Source: an uncultured Verrucomicrobiota bacterium (GTDB lineage: Bacteria; Verrucomicrobiota; Kiritimatiellia; RFP12; UBA1067). From it: a DNA stretch of 5,672 nt. The notes below the pieces were generated by a model. The model had not been told where the DNA came from and made no database searches. It saw nothing but the letters and a program-made list of their open reading frames with translations. Of the stretch, positions 1-5,104 are shown piece by piece; the stretch's first letter is position 1; each line of letters starts with the position of its first letter. Location: positions 1-5,672 of the forward strand of contig CAMOHV010000104.1 of assembly GCA_946615275.1 (NCBI GenBank), written 5' to 3'. The translations under genes were made by a program, and so were the position numbers.

Positions 1-59
1 CCTGGGTGCATCAGGGCGACACCATCAGCGAGATCATCGACAAGGGCGGCTACTTCTGA
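1..59 (+). CDS. 3' end of an unidentified gene (last 18 codons)
   Basis: The frame that begins at base 3 reads WVHQGDTISEIIDKGGYF and ends at a TGA at 57-59. Nearly every codon ends in G or C, matching the codon use of the genes that follow, which is the main reason to call it coding. The tail is too short to assign a family. Its stop overlaps a possible ATG at 59 and lies 11 nt before the preferred start of the first carrier-protein gene, so it probably belongs to the same transcript. Enzymes that precede carrier-protein genes are often acyl/aminoacyl-AMP ligases or ketosynthases, but nothing in these 18 residues shows that. Confidence 0.6.
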   Translation, partial: WVHQGDTISEIIDKGGYF

Positions 60-70
60 TGGGGAGCAGG

Positions 71-292
71 ATGAAACCTTCGATGGAGAACTTCTGCGCG
101 AGGGTCGCAGAGATACTGGAGGCGGACGCGGTGGCGCCCGGCACCGACTTCCGCACCCTCCCCGGCTGGTGCTCGCTCCAGGCGTTCGGCATCCTCGTGT
201 TCCTCGAGAACGACTGCGGCGTGCGCCTCGACGTCGAGGCCTTCTCCCGCCTCCGCACGGTAGGCGACATCTACGCGGCGCTTGGGGACTGA
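71..292 (+). CDS. acyl carrier protein-like protein 1 (atypical WCSL site)
   Basis: A 73-residue acidic protein with the size and layout of a discrete acyl carrier protein: helix 1 (about 5-18, MENFCARVAEILE), a loop, the phosphopantetheine-attachment region PGWCSLQAFGIL (31-42) at the start of helix 2, then a final helix at TVGDIYAAL. In the family a serine in a D-S-L motif takes the 4'-phosphopantetheine arm and carries the acyl or aminoacyl group as a thioester. Here the serine (Ser35) is present but the preceding Asp is a Cys, which may alter recognition by the phosphopantetheinyl transferase. I chose ATG 71 because GGGAG lies 4 nt upstream. ATG 59 (overlapping the previous stop) and ATG 83 are in-frame alternatives. 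A second, different carrier protein starts 2 nt after its stop, so the pair is probably co-translated. What it carries cannot be read from the sequence. Confidence 0.75.
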   Translation: MKPSMENFCARVAEILEADAVAPGTDFRTLPGWCSLQAFGILVFLENDCGVRLDVEAFSRLRTVGDIYAALGD

Positions 293-294
293 CC

Positions 295-522
295 ATGGAA
301 GAGTTCATCAGCTTCGCCGCCGGGGTCCTCGGCGTGCCGCCGGAGACGCTCTCGCCCGACACCTCGTGCGGCTCCATCCCCGAATGGGACTCCGTCATGC
401 ACCTCCGCCTCGCGATGGAGGCCGAGGCCAGATACGGCGTGCGCCTCCCGTTCGAGATGCTGCCCGAGATACATTCGCTTCGCGACTTCCTCCCCTATCT
501 CGAAGGAGGCGCCCCGTGCTGA
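295..522 (+). CDS. acyl carrier protein-like protein 2 (WDSV site)
   Basis: A 75-residue protein of acyl-carrier-protein size. Helix 1 is at about 2-12, and P-E-T-L-S-P-D-T (16-23) matches the usual loop before the attachment site. PEWDSVMHLRLAMEAEARYGVRL follows, with Ser33 in a D-S-V version of the canonical D-S-L motif and an acidic helix 2 (M-E-A-E) as expected for partner-enzyme docking. The third-helix segment H-S-L-R-D-F-L is also typical. GGGGA lies 6 nt before ATG 295. It shares the fold pattern with the upstream carrier protein but little direct identity, so the two are not a recent duplication. The last codons contain the Shine-Dalgarno of the next gene, and the stop lies 7 nt inside that gene, which suggests translational coupling. 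Confidence 0.85.
   Translation: MEEFISFAAGVLGVPPETLSPDTSCGSIPEWDSVMHLRLAMEAEARYGVRLPFEMLPEIHSLRDFLPYLEGGAPC
503..509 (+). promoter_or_regulatory. Shine-Dalgarno that fixes a GTG start
   Basis: AAGGAGG, a full anti-Shine-Dalgarno match, lies 6 nt upstream of GTG 516 and inside the end of the second carrier-protein gene. It supports GTG 516 as the start over the in-frame ATG at 546, which has no comparable site. Confidence 0.8.
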
Positions 523-935
523 CGCCCGAGGAGCGCGCCCAGCGGATGAAGGGCATAATGCGCGACCGCGCCGCGCGCCGCCGCCTTGCGAACAACCTCG
601 TACCGGGCCTGCCCGTCGACGGCGACCCGCCCGAGACGCGCCGCCGCGCCGACAGGATGGGCGACGCCCTCGACGGCGTCGTGGACACCCTCCTCGCCGT
701 GCCGAACACCTTCTACGACGACGTCGTCTCGAGGTGGACAGAGCTCTTCCCCGGCACGCCCGCCCGGCCCTCCCGCTTCGAGGAGGACGCCCACGCCTTC
801 AAGCTCTTCCTCGCCGTCCCCAACGCCGGCGCCGCCTTCGCCCTGCGCGCCCAGATGCCGCGCATCCGCCGCACGCTCAAGGCGCTGGACGGCGCCCCCA
901 AGAAGAAAATCACCCTGATCGTGAAAATCGGATGA
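516..935 (+). CDS. DUF721/DciA-like small protein
   Basis: A 139-residue, Arg-rich soluble protein with no signal peptide or membrane segment. The N-terminal half (about 1-50) is strongly basic and probably helical. The C-terminal half has the pattern I associate with DUF721: a Trp (W74) in V-V-S-R-W-T-E-L-F-P-G, then a strand-like F-K-L-F-L-A-V-P-N (95-103), an L-R...I-R-R...L helix (110-121), and a terminal strand I-T-L-I-V-K-I-G (132-139). DUF721 includes DciA, the loader of the replicative helicase DnaB in many bacteria lacking DnaC; most members are uncharacterised. The match is by pattern only and the protein may be something else. GTG 516 is chosen for its AAGGAGG. The stop overlaps the next gene's start as ATGA (932-935), so the aminomutase-like gene is probably translated by re-initiation from this one. 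A replication role would be out of keeping with the carrier proteins and aminomutase around it. Confidence 0.5.
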   Translation: MLTPEERAQRMKGIMRDRAARRRLANNLVPGLPVDGDPPETRRRADRMGDALDGVVDTLLAVPNTFYDDVVSRWTELFPGTPARPSRFEEDAHAFKLFLAVPNAGAAFALRAQMPRIRRTLKALDGAPKKKITLIVKIG

Positions 936-1822
936 AAGACACATTCAAGCTACACCCCCGCCTCGCCTGCCCATACGCCGAACGGCTCGCAAAGACGTGC
1001 CCCGGCTTCGCCAGACAGCTCGAGCCCGATCTGCGCGAGGCCGACGAGAACGACGAGTTCGGACCCGACCCCTTCGGCGAAGAGGAGGAAGATCCCGTCT
1101 GCCCCGGCCTCAAGCAGCGCTTCCCAGACCGCGTCCTCATAATGACCAGCGACAGCTGCTTCATGAACTGCCGCCACTGCACGCGCAAGGGACTCCTCGC
1201 TAACGCGGACGTCGTGCGCACCGACGAGGACCTCGCCGGATGCATCAACTACGTCAAGGAGCATCCCGACGTCCGCGACGTGCTCCTCTCCGGCGGCGAT
1301 CCGCTCGTGCTGCCCGACGACGAGGTGATGCGCTTCGTTGACGCCTTCGCCGCGCTGCCGCAGATCGACGTCGTGCGGCTCTGCACGCGCGCGCCGTGCG
1401 TCAACCCCGCCCGCGTCACGCAGGAGCTCGCCGCCCGCCTCGGGAAGTCGGGGAAGGTGTGGGTGAACACGCAGTTCAACTGCGCGGGCGAAGTGACATC
1501 CGAGGCGGCCGAGGCGTGCGCGAGGCTCGTCAACGCCGGCATGCCCGTCTCGTGCCAGACGGTCCTGCTCGCCGACGTGAACGACTCCGCCGACGAGCTG
1601 CTCGCGCTCTTCCGCGCCCTCCAGCGCGCCCGCGTCCGCCCCTACTACGTCTTCCAGTGCGACCCCGTGGCCGGCACCGCGCACTTCCACGTCCCACTCG
1701 AGCGCGCGCGGGAGATCGAACGCGAATGCTCCGAGCGGATCGGCGGGCTCGGCCTCCCGCGCTTCGTGGTGGACGTCCCCGGCGCCCCGCGCAAGATGCC
1801 GGTATGGGAAATTGAGAATTGA
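932..1822 (+). CDS. kamA: lysine 2,3-aminomutase family radical SAM enzyme (compact)
   Basis: Lysine 2,3-aminomutase moves the alpha-amino group of lysine to the beta carbon, giving beta-lysine, using a [4Fe-4S] cluster, S-adenosylmethionine and PLP. This 296-residue cytoplasmic protein has the cluster motif C76-F-M-N-C80-R-H-C83 (CX3CX2C), L-S-G-G-D-P-L (119-125), V-N-T-Q-F-N (178-183) and R-P-Y-Y-V-F-Q-C-D (236-244). Residues known in the Clostridium subterminale enzyme (C125/C129/C132, R134, D293, D330, K337) fall here at C76/C80/C83, R85, D244, D281 and K288, all offset by exactly 49. Both lysine-binding aspartates are kept; glutamate aminomutase lacks them. C-R-H-C-T-R and the Q-C-D segment fit KamA better than EpmB (which has C-R-Y-C-F-R). 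Compared with the usual roughly 416 residues it lacks about 49 at the N-terminus and about 70 at the C-terminus, the part used for zinc binding and assembly in KamA. ATG 932 overlaps the preceding stop (ATGA) and has no good Shine-Dalgarno of its own. The last four codons (E-I-E-N) and the stop come from the following tandem repeat. EpmB-like or carrier-linked roles remain possible. Confidence 0.85.
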   Translation: MKDTFKLHPRLACPYAERLAKTCPGFARQLEPDLREADENDEFGPDPFGEEEEDPVCPGLKQRFPDRVLIMTSDSCFMNCRHCTRKGLLANADVVRTDEDLAGCINYVKEHPDVRDVLLSGGDPLVLPDDEVMRFVDAFAALPQIDVVRLCTRAPCVNPARVTQELAARLGKSGKVWVNTQFNCAGEVTSEAAEACARLVNAGMPVSCQTVLLADVNDSADELLALFRALQRARVRPYYVFQCDPVAGTAHFHVPLERAREIERECSERIGGLGLPRFVVDVPGAPRKMPVWEIEN

Positions 1823-1835
1823 GAATTGAGAATTT
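1811..1835 (+). repeat. heptanucleotide tandem repeat, (ATTGAGA) x 3 plus ATTT
   Basis: Three perfect copies of ATTGAGA (1811-1831) are followed by a partial copy. The AT-rich tract stands out in high-GC surroundings. It supplies the final codons and the TGA of the aminomutase-like gene. Because the unit is 7 nt long, its reading phase rotates, so stop codons occur in it regularly. The flanks TGGGAAA (1805-1811) and TTTTCCA (1834-1840) can pair imperfectly, with one G-U, around the repeat, but no T-run follows, so terminator function is doubtful. It resembles in form the heptad tandem repeats scattered in some bacterial genomes; whether this one recurs elsewhere cannot be seen here. Confidence 0.85.
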
Positions 1836-1861
1836 TTCCATCGGTGAAACTCTCCTATAGT
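1833..1861 (+). promoter_or_regulatory. possible sigma70-type promoter for the TIM-barrel hydrolase gene
   Basis: TATAGT (1856-1861) is a reasonable -10 element, with a poor T-rich -35 (TTTTTC, 1833-1838) 17 nt upstream overlapping the end of the tandem repeat. Transcription would start near 1868, leaving a leader of about 20 nt that contains GAAAGG (1877-1882), 5 nt before ATG 1888. A different -10 such as TACAAT (1870-1875) would start too close to the Shine-Dalgarno. This is a weak call. Confidence 0.3.
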
Positions 1862-1887
1862 CCTAATCATACAATCGAAAGGCAAAC

Positions 1888-3591
1888 ATGAGAAAGACGA
1901 TCTTCGCAATCGCGGCCATGGCCGCGTTCGCCGGGCTGGCCGGCGGACTGCAGAACCGCTGGTTCTACTATGCCCGCAACTTCACGCAGGACGCCGACCT
2001 CGCCGACTTCGAGCAGGTGGCCGCAACGGCCGCCGGGAGCGGCCTCAACGGCGTGCAGATCGCCTGCGGCCTCGAAAGCTGGCGTTCGTGGGACGCGAAG
2101 CGCAAGGCGCGCTTCGAGAAGGTGAAGGAGATATGCGCACGGCTGAAGCTGGAGATCGCGCCGGCGCTTTGGTCCGCCGGATACGGATCGTTCCTGCGCG
2201 CGGACCAGAACGCGTGCGCGGCGCTGCCGTATTCGGGCGTATGGACGTGCGGCGGCCGCTCCGCCACGTGGAGCGGCGACGCCATCCCGTTCTCCAACGG
2301 CGGCTTCGAAGAGGCAAAGCCCAACGGCGCTCCGAAGGAGTGGAGCTTTGTGGACGGCATGGGCAAGTTCGCCTTCCTCGACGCGGAGGTGAAGCACGGC
2401 GGCGCTTCGTCGCTGCGCTTCGAGTGCTCCACGTCCCTCGCGAGCAAACATCGCCATTTCCGCGCGAGCAGGGCGGTGGCCGTGAAGACGAACAGCCTCT
2501 ATCGCGTGAGCTGCTGGGTGAAGACCGAGGGGTTCGAGCCGACGAGTTCGTTCCAGATGTCCGTGCTGGGCGGGAAGGGCGCCTCGAACAACGCGCGCGG
2601 GGTGAAGCCCACGCAGGACTGGACGAAGGTGGCGCTCACCTTCAACAGCGGACGCGACGCCCAGAAGCGCATATACGTCGGCTCCTGGGGCGGCAAGGCC
2701 GGGAAGCTGTGGGTGGACGACGTCTCCATCGAGGAGGTGGGCCCGTGCGACGCGGTGCGCCGCGAGGGCTGCCCGGTGCGCGTCGCCAACGCGGATACGG
2801 GCGCGCGCTACGTGGAAGGCCGGGACTACGAGCCGCTTCCGGGCGTGAAGAGCGCCTGGCGCGAGCCCGGGGTCAAGCCGCCCGTGAAGATTTCCATCCC
2901 CGAGGGAAGCGCGATCAAGGCGGGCGACAGGCTCGCGGTCTCCCTCTATGTGCCCGCCACCGTCGCGAACAACCAGCATCCCGTCTGCATGAGCTGGCGC
3001 CGGCTGGACGACTACATGGCCGAGAGCGCGGCGGACATCAAGGCCGTCCTGGACCCCAAGAGCTGGTTCCTCGCCATGGACGAGATACGCGCCGGCGGCA
3101 CATGCGAGCTGTGCATCTCGCGCAACACCGACATGGCGCACATCCTCGGCGACTTCGTCGAGCGCGAGCGCGCCGCCATCAAGAAGGTCCGCCCCGACGC
3201 CGACATCTACATCTGGGCCGACATGTTCTACCCCGGGCAGAACGCGCACGACAACTACTACTCCTGCCGCGGCACGTACGCAGGCTCCTGGAACCTCGTC
3301 CCCAAGGACATCATCATGTGCTGCTGGTCGCAGAAGCAGCGCGCCGAGCAGCTCAAGTTCTTCTCCGACCTCGGCTTCCGCACCTTCGGCGGCGCATACT
3401 ACGACGTGGACACCCTCGACAGCACCTACGACTGGAACCGCCTCTGCCGCGAAACGCCGAACTGCCTCGGCGTGATGTACACCACCTGGCAGCGCAAATA
3501 CGCGCTCCTCGCCCCGTTCGGCAAGATCGTGAGCGCGGCGGAGGTCATGTCGCCGCCGGACCGGGCGGAAGCCTCTCCGCGAGCTCCTTGA
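1888..3591 (+). CDS. secreted TIM-barrel glycoside-hydrolase-like protein with inserted CBM4/9-like domain
   Basis: A 567-residue protein with a Sec signal peptide (MRK, then hydrophobic 4-18, cleavage near the Ala/Gly-rich end at about 18-20). Residues about 23-115 look like the first strands and helices of a beta/alpha barrel (R-W-F-Y-Y-A-R-N-F; L-N-G-V-Q-I-A; L-E-I-A-P-A-L-W). Residues 137-284 form a beta-sandwich of the CBM4/9 type, from N-G-G-F-E-E through Y-R-V-S-C-W-V-K to L-W-V-D-D-V-S-I-E-E-V. The barrel then resumes with W-F-L-A-M-D-E-I-R-A-G-G (D398-E399), I-Y-I-W-A-D-M-F (440-447), N-A-H-D-N-Y-Y and a Trp-rich C-terminal part. An Asp-Glu pair after a strand recalls GH20-type hexosaminidases, and barrel proteins of this style are common in Planctomycetes and Lentisphaerae, but I cannot assign a CAZy family or substrate. 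GAAAGG lies 5 nt before the ATG. The last 15 or so residues are low-complexity and lie in a 47-nt antisense overlap with the convergent gene. Confidence 0.75.
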   Translation: MRKTIFAIAAMAAFAGLAGGLQNRWFYYARNFTQDADLADFEQVAATAAGSGLNGVQIACGLESWRSWDAKRKARFEKVKEICARLKLEIAPALWSAGYGSFLRADQNACAALPYSGVWTCGGRSATWSGDAIPFSNGGFEEAKPNGAPKEWSFVDGMGKFAFLDAEVKHGGASSLRFECSTSLASKHRHFRASRAVAVKTNSLYRVSCWVKTEGFEPTSSFQMSVLGGKGASNNARGVKPTQDWTKVALTFNSGRDAQKRIYVGSWGGKAGKLWVDDVSIEEVGPCDAVRREGCPVRVANADTGARYVEGRDYEPLPGVKSAWREPGVKPPVKISIPEGSAIKAGDRLAVSLYVPATVANNQHPVCMSWRRLDDYMAESAADIKAVLDPKSWFLAMDEIRAGGTCELCISRNTDMAHILGDFVERERAAIKKVRPDADIYIWADMFYPGQNAHDNYYSCRGTYAGSWNLVPKDIIMCCWSQKQRAEQLKFFSDLGFRTFGGAYYDVDTLDSTYDWNRLCRETPNCLGVMYTTWQRKYALLAPFGKIVSAAEVMSPPDRAEASPRAP

Positions 3592-4036
3592 CGCCGGCGT
3601 GGTGCCAGGCGTCGAGCGTCACCTTGCGTCCGTCCTTGGCGTGGACGACTAGGATTCCCTTCTTCTCCCAGCGGGAACGGTCGACGTCGGCGACGTCCGA
3701 GAACGCGAGGGGGCGTCCGCCCGTGGCGGGGCCGGTCATGGCGGAGTCGTCCCATTCTACGATCCGTCGCTTCGCCCTCCAGACGCCGCCGGCGATGACG
3801 AGCGCGGCGAGCCCGGCGATGGCGGCGAACTGGAACTGTCGGTCCGTCGTTTCCTTGCGCTTCTTCGGGAAGTCGGGGTAGTCGAGGTTGTGGAGCACTT
3901 TCTCCTTGAAGTCCACGTCGCTCATCGCGGGGTAGGCGACGGCGCCGTCGTAGACGAACCAGGCGCAAAGCGCGGCCATGAGAGCCGCCACCCCGAGGTG
4001 GCGCACGGCGTATTCTCTGTTGAGCGAAAGTTTCAT
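3545..4036 (-). CDS. small two-helix membrane protein with cytoplasmic C-terminal domain
   Basis: A 163-residue protein I do not recognise by family name. It has a basic N-terminus (M-K-L-S-L-N-R), membrane helix 1 at about 14-33, an extracytoplasmic charged loop (about 34-66, with F-K-E-K-V-L-H-N-L-D-Y-P-D-F), membrane helix 2 at about 69-86, then a basic R-A-K-R-R stop and a soluble domain of about 75 residues. That domain has alternating hydrophobic strands around V-E-W-D-D, L-A-F-S-D-V, S-R-W-E-K-K-G-I-L-V-V-H and K-V-T-L-D-A-W-H, suggesting a small beta-rich, perhaps PH-like, fold. ATG 4036 is preferred over an in-frame ATG 36 nt upstream because a strong promoter lies between them and would transcribe only from about 4036. 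No Shine-Dalgarno precedes it. Its 3' end overlaps the convergent hydrolase gene tail to tail. Its function is unknown; the two genes share no promoter. Confidence 0.75.
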   Translation of the reverse strand: MKLSLNREYAVRHLGVAALMAALCAWFVYDGAVAYPAMSDVDFKEKVLHNLDYPDFPKKRKETTDRQFQFAAIAGLAALVIAGGVWRAKRRIVEWDDSAMTGPATGGRPLAFSDVADVDRSRWEKKGILVVHAKDGRKVTLDAWHHAGVKELAERLPPGPAAT

Positions 4037-4043
4037 GCGGAAG

Positions 4044-4072
4044 AGTATACCAAAGACGTGCCGCCAAGACAA
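4044..4072 (-). promoter_or_regulatory. sigma70-type promoter for a probably leaderless minus-strand gene
   Basis: Read on the minus strand, TTGTCT (4072-4067) is followed after exactly 17 nt by TATACT (4049-4044), preceded by TGG (an extended -10). The -10 ends 7 nt before ATG 4036, so transcription should start at or within a base or two of the ATG. The absence of a Shine-Dalgarno before that ATG agrees with a leaderless mRNA. Confidence 0.65.
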
Positions 4073-4098
4073 TAGGAGGATATGACAGCAGTTTTCGC

Positions 4099-4127
4099 TT
4101 TCGCGCAGTGGGGAATTATGGTATCAT
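4099..4127 (+). promoter_or_regulatory. extended -10 promoter for the GH16 gene
   Basis: TGG-TATCAT (4119-4127) is an extended -10 element. The -35 region 17 nt upstream (TTTCGC, 4099-4104) is weak, as is common with extended -10 promoters. The predicted start near 4134 leaves a leader of about 35 nt containing GAAAGGA (4156-4162), about 8 nt before ATG 4170. It faces away from the minus-strand promoter in the same 133-bp gap. Confidence 0.5.
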
Positions 4128-4169
4128 TCTAGCCAAACGTCTTTTAACGACACACGAAAGGAAAACACG

Positions 4170-5099
4170 ATGAAAAGCAGAATCCTCCTTGCGGCGGCCG
4201 CGCTCGCGGTCGTTCTGCCGGCGGCGGACACCGTCTCCGTCCAGCCCGTCAAGGACCGTGCCCCCTCCCTCCTGCCTGCCGGCAAGAACTTCAAGCTGGT
4301 GTGGAACGACGAGTTCGACGGCACTTCGCTCAACGCCTCCAAGTGGAGCTACCGCACGAACTTCTGGGGCCGCCGCGCCCACTGGTTCGCCAAGCCCGAG
4401 GACAACGCCGTCGAGGTGAAGGACGGCCTCTGCCGCCTCAAGCTCGTGAAGCGCCCCGACGGACAGTTCGTCTCCCCGCAGCTCCAGACGGGCGAGCTCG
4501 TCTGGGACCTCCCCGTCCTTCAGAACCCCAAGGGCTTCTGGTATCTCCCCGGGCGCGAGAAGCCCAAGTTCATGCACCGCTACGGCTACTACGAGTGCCG
4601 CTGCCGCCTCCAGCAGCTCCCCGGCTGGTGGAGCGCCTTCTGGATGCAGACGCCCATGCAGGGCGCGTCGCTCGACCCCGCCGCCGCCGGCATCGAGCAC
4701 GACATCATGGAGTCCTTCGAACCCGGCGTGGTGATCCCCCACTGCTTCCACTACAACGGCTACGGCGCAGACTACAAGGGCTTCAAGACGCCTCGCGTCA
4801 AGAAGAACCCCGAAGGCTCCGTGAACGTGGACAAGACCCAGTTCCACGTCTTCGGCATGCTCTGGGAGCCTGACGGCTACACGCTCTACATCGACGGCGT
4901 CCAGCACGGGCCCAAGGTTGGCCAGGGCCCGGATGAGGCAGTGTCGCACACTGACGAATTCATCCTGATCTCCACCGAGGCGAAGTGGTTCCGCAACAAC
5001 CGCATGACCGGCAAGGGCGTCAAGGAGCTGGAGGCGACCGCCGCCGCCGGCGACTCCTTCGACGTGGACTACGTGCGCGTCTATGACATTGTTCAGTGA
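4170..5099 (+). CDS. secreted glycoside hydrolase family 16 enzyme
   Basis: GH16 enzymes are retaining endo-hydrolases or transglycosylases of beta-1,3/1,4-glucans and marine galactans, with a beta-jelly-roll fold. This 309-residue protein starts with a signal peptide (MKSR, hydrophobic 5-19, cleavage near the Ala-Ala at 18-19). The jelly roll follows: L-V-W-N-D-E-F-D-G-T-S-L (43-54), S-K-W-S-Y (57-61), the aromatic cleft segment G-W-W-S-A-F-W-M-Q-T (152-161), and the catalytic motif E176-H-D178-I-M-E181, matching ExDxxE with E176 as expected nucleophile and E181 as acid/base. It closes with the usual F-D-V-D-Y-V-R-V-Y (297-305). The His after the nucleophile replaces the common Ile/Val. There is no extra binding module, anchor or sorting signal. 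Length is normal for a single-domain GH16. The substrate (laminarin-type glucan, mixed-linkage glucan or sulfated galactan) cannot be decided without subfamily placement. GAAAGGA lies about 8 nt before the ATG. Confidence 0.92.
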   Translation: MKSRILLAAAALAVVLPAADTVSVQPVKDRAPSLLPAGKNFKLVWNDEFDGTSLNASKWSYRTNFWGRRAHWFAKPEDNAVEVKDGLCRLKLVKRPDGQFVSPQLQTGELVWDLPVLQNPKGFWYLPGREKPKFMHRYGYYECRCRLQQLPGWWSAFWMQTPMQGASLDPAAAGIEHDIMESFEPGVVIPHCFHYNGYGADYKGFKTPRVKKNPEGSVNVDKTQFHVFGMLWEPDGYTLYIDGVQHGPKVGQGPDEAVSHTDEFILISTEAKWFRNNRMTGKGVKELEATAAAGDSFDVDYVRVYDIVQ

Positions 5100-5104
5100 C
5101 GGTG

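Noticed and set aside
693..824. L-A-V-P-N occurring twice in the DUF721-like protein (residues 60-64 and 99-103)
   Set aside because: Five residues repeated once with unlike flanks is probably chance; no longer internal duplication is seen.
932..1822. EpmB (EF-P beta-lysylation aminomutase) identity
   Set aside because: The short C-terminus resembles EpmB, but C-R-H-C-T-R and R-P-Y-Y-V-F-Q-C-D match KamA, and no epmA or efp gene is visible nearby.
1805..1840. Intrinsic terminator after the aminomutase-like gene
   Set aside because: The possible stem is about 7 bp with a G-U pair, the loop is long, and no T-run follows the 3' arm.
950..1909. 319-codon minus-strand open frame opposite the aminomutase-like gene
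   Set aside because: Its Ala/Val/Gly/Glu/His-rich translation mirrors the real gene's codons. The opposite strand carries the radical SAM motif and the full set of active-site residues.
1867..3249. Long open frame (460 codons) on the minus strand opposite the barrel hydrolase gene
   Set aside because: It is antisense to a gene with a signal peptide, domain pattern and Shine-Dalgarno. Its translation is a low-complexity Ala/Arg/Val/His mix with no recognisable motif, the usual shadow of G/C-ending codons.
2088..3881. 597-codon plus-strand open frame overlapping the hydrolase gene and the antisense of the membrane-protein gene
   Set aside because: Its product is very rich in Arg, Gly and Pro with no domain, it has no Shine-Dalgarno, and it crosses two well-supported genes.
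4116..4949. 277-codon minus-strand open frame opposite the GH16 gene
   Set aside because: No family pattern or start signal, whereas the plus strand encodes a complete GH16 with its catalytic motif.
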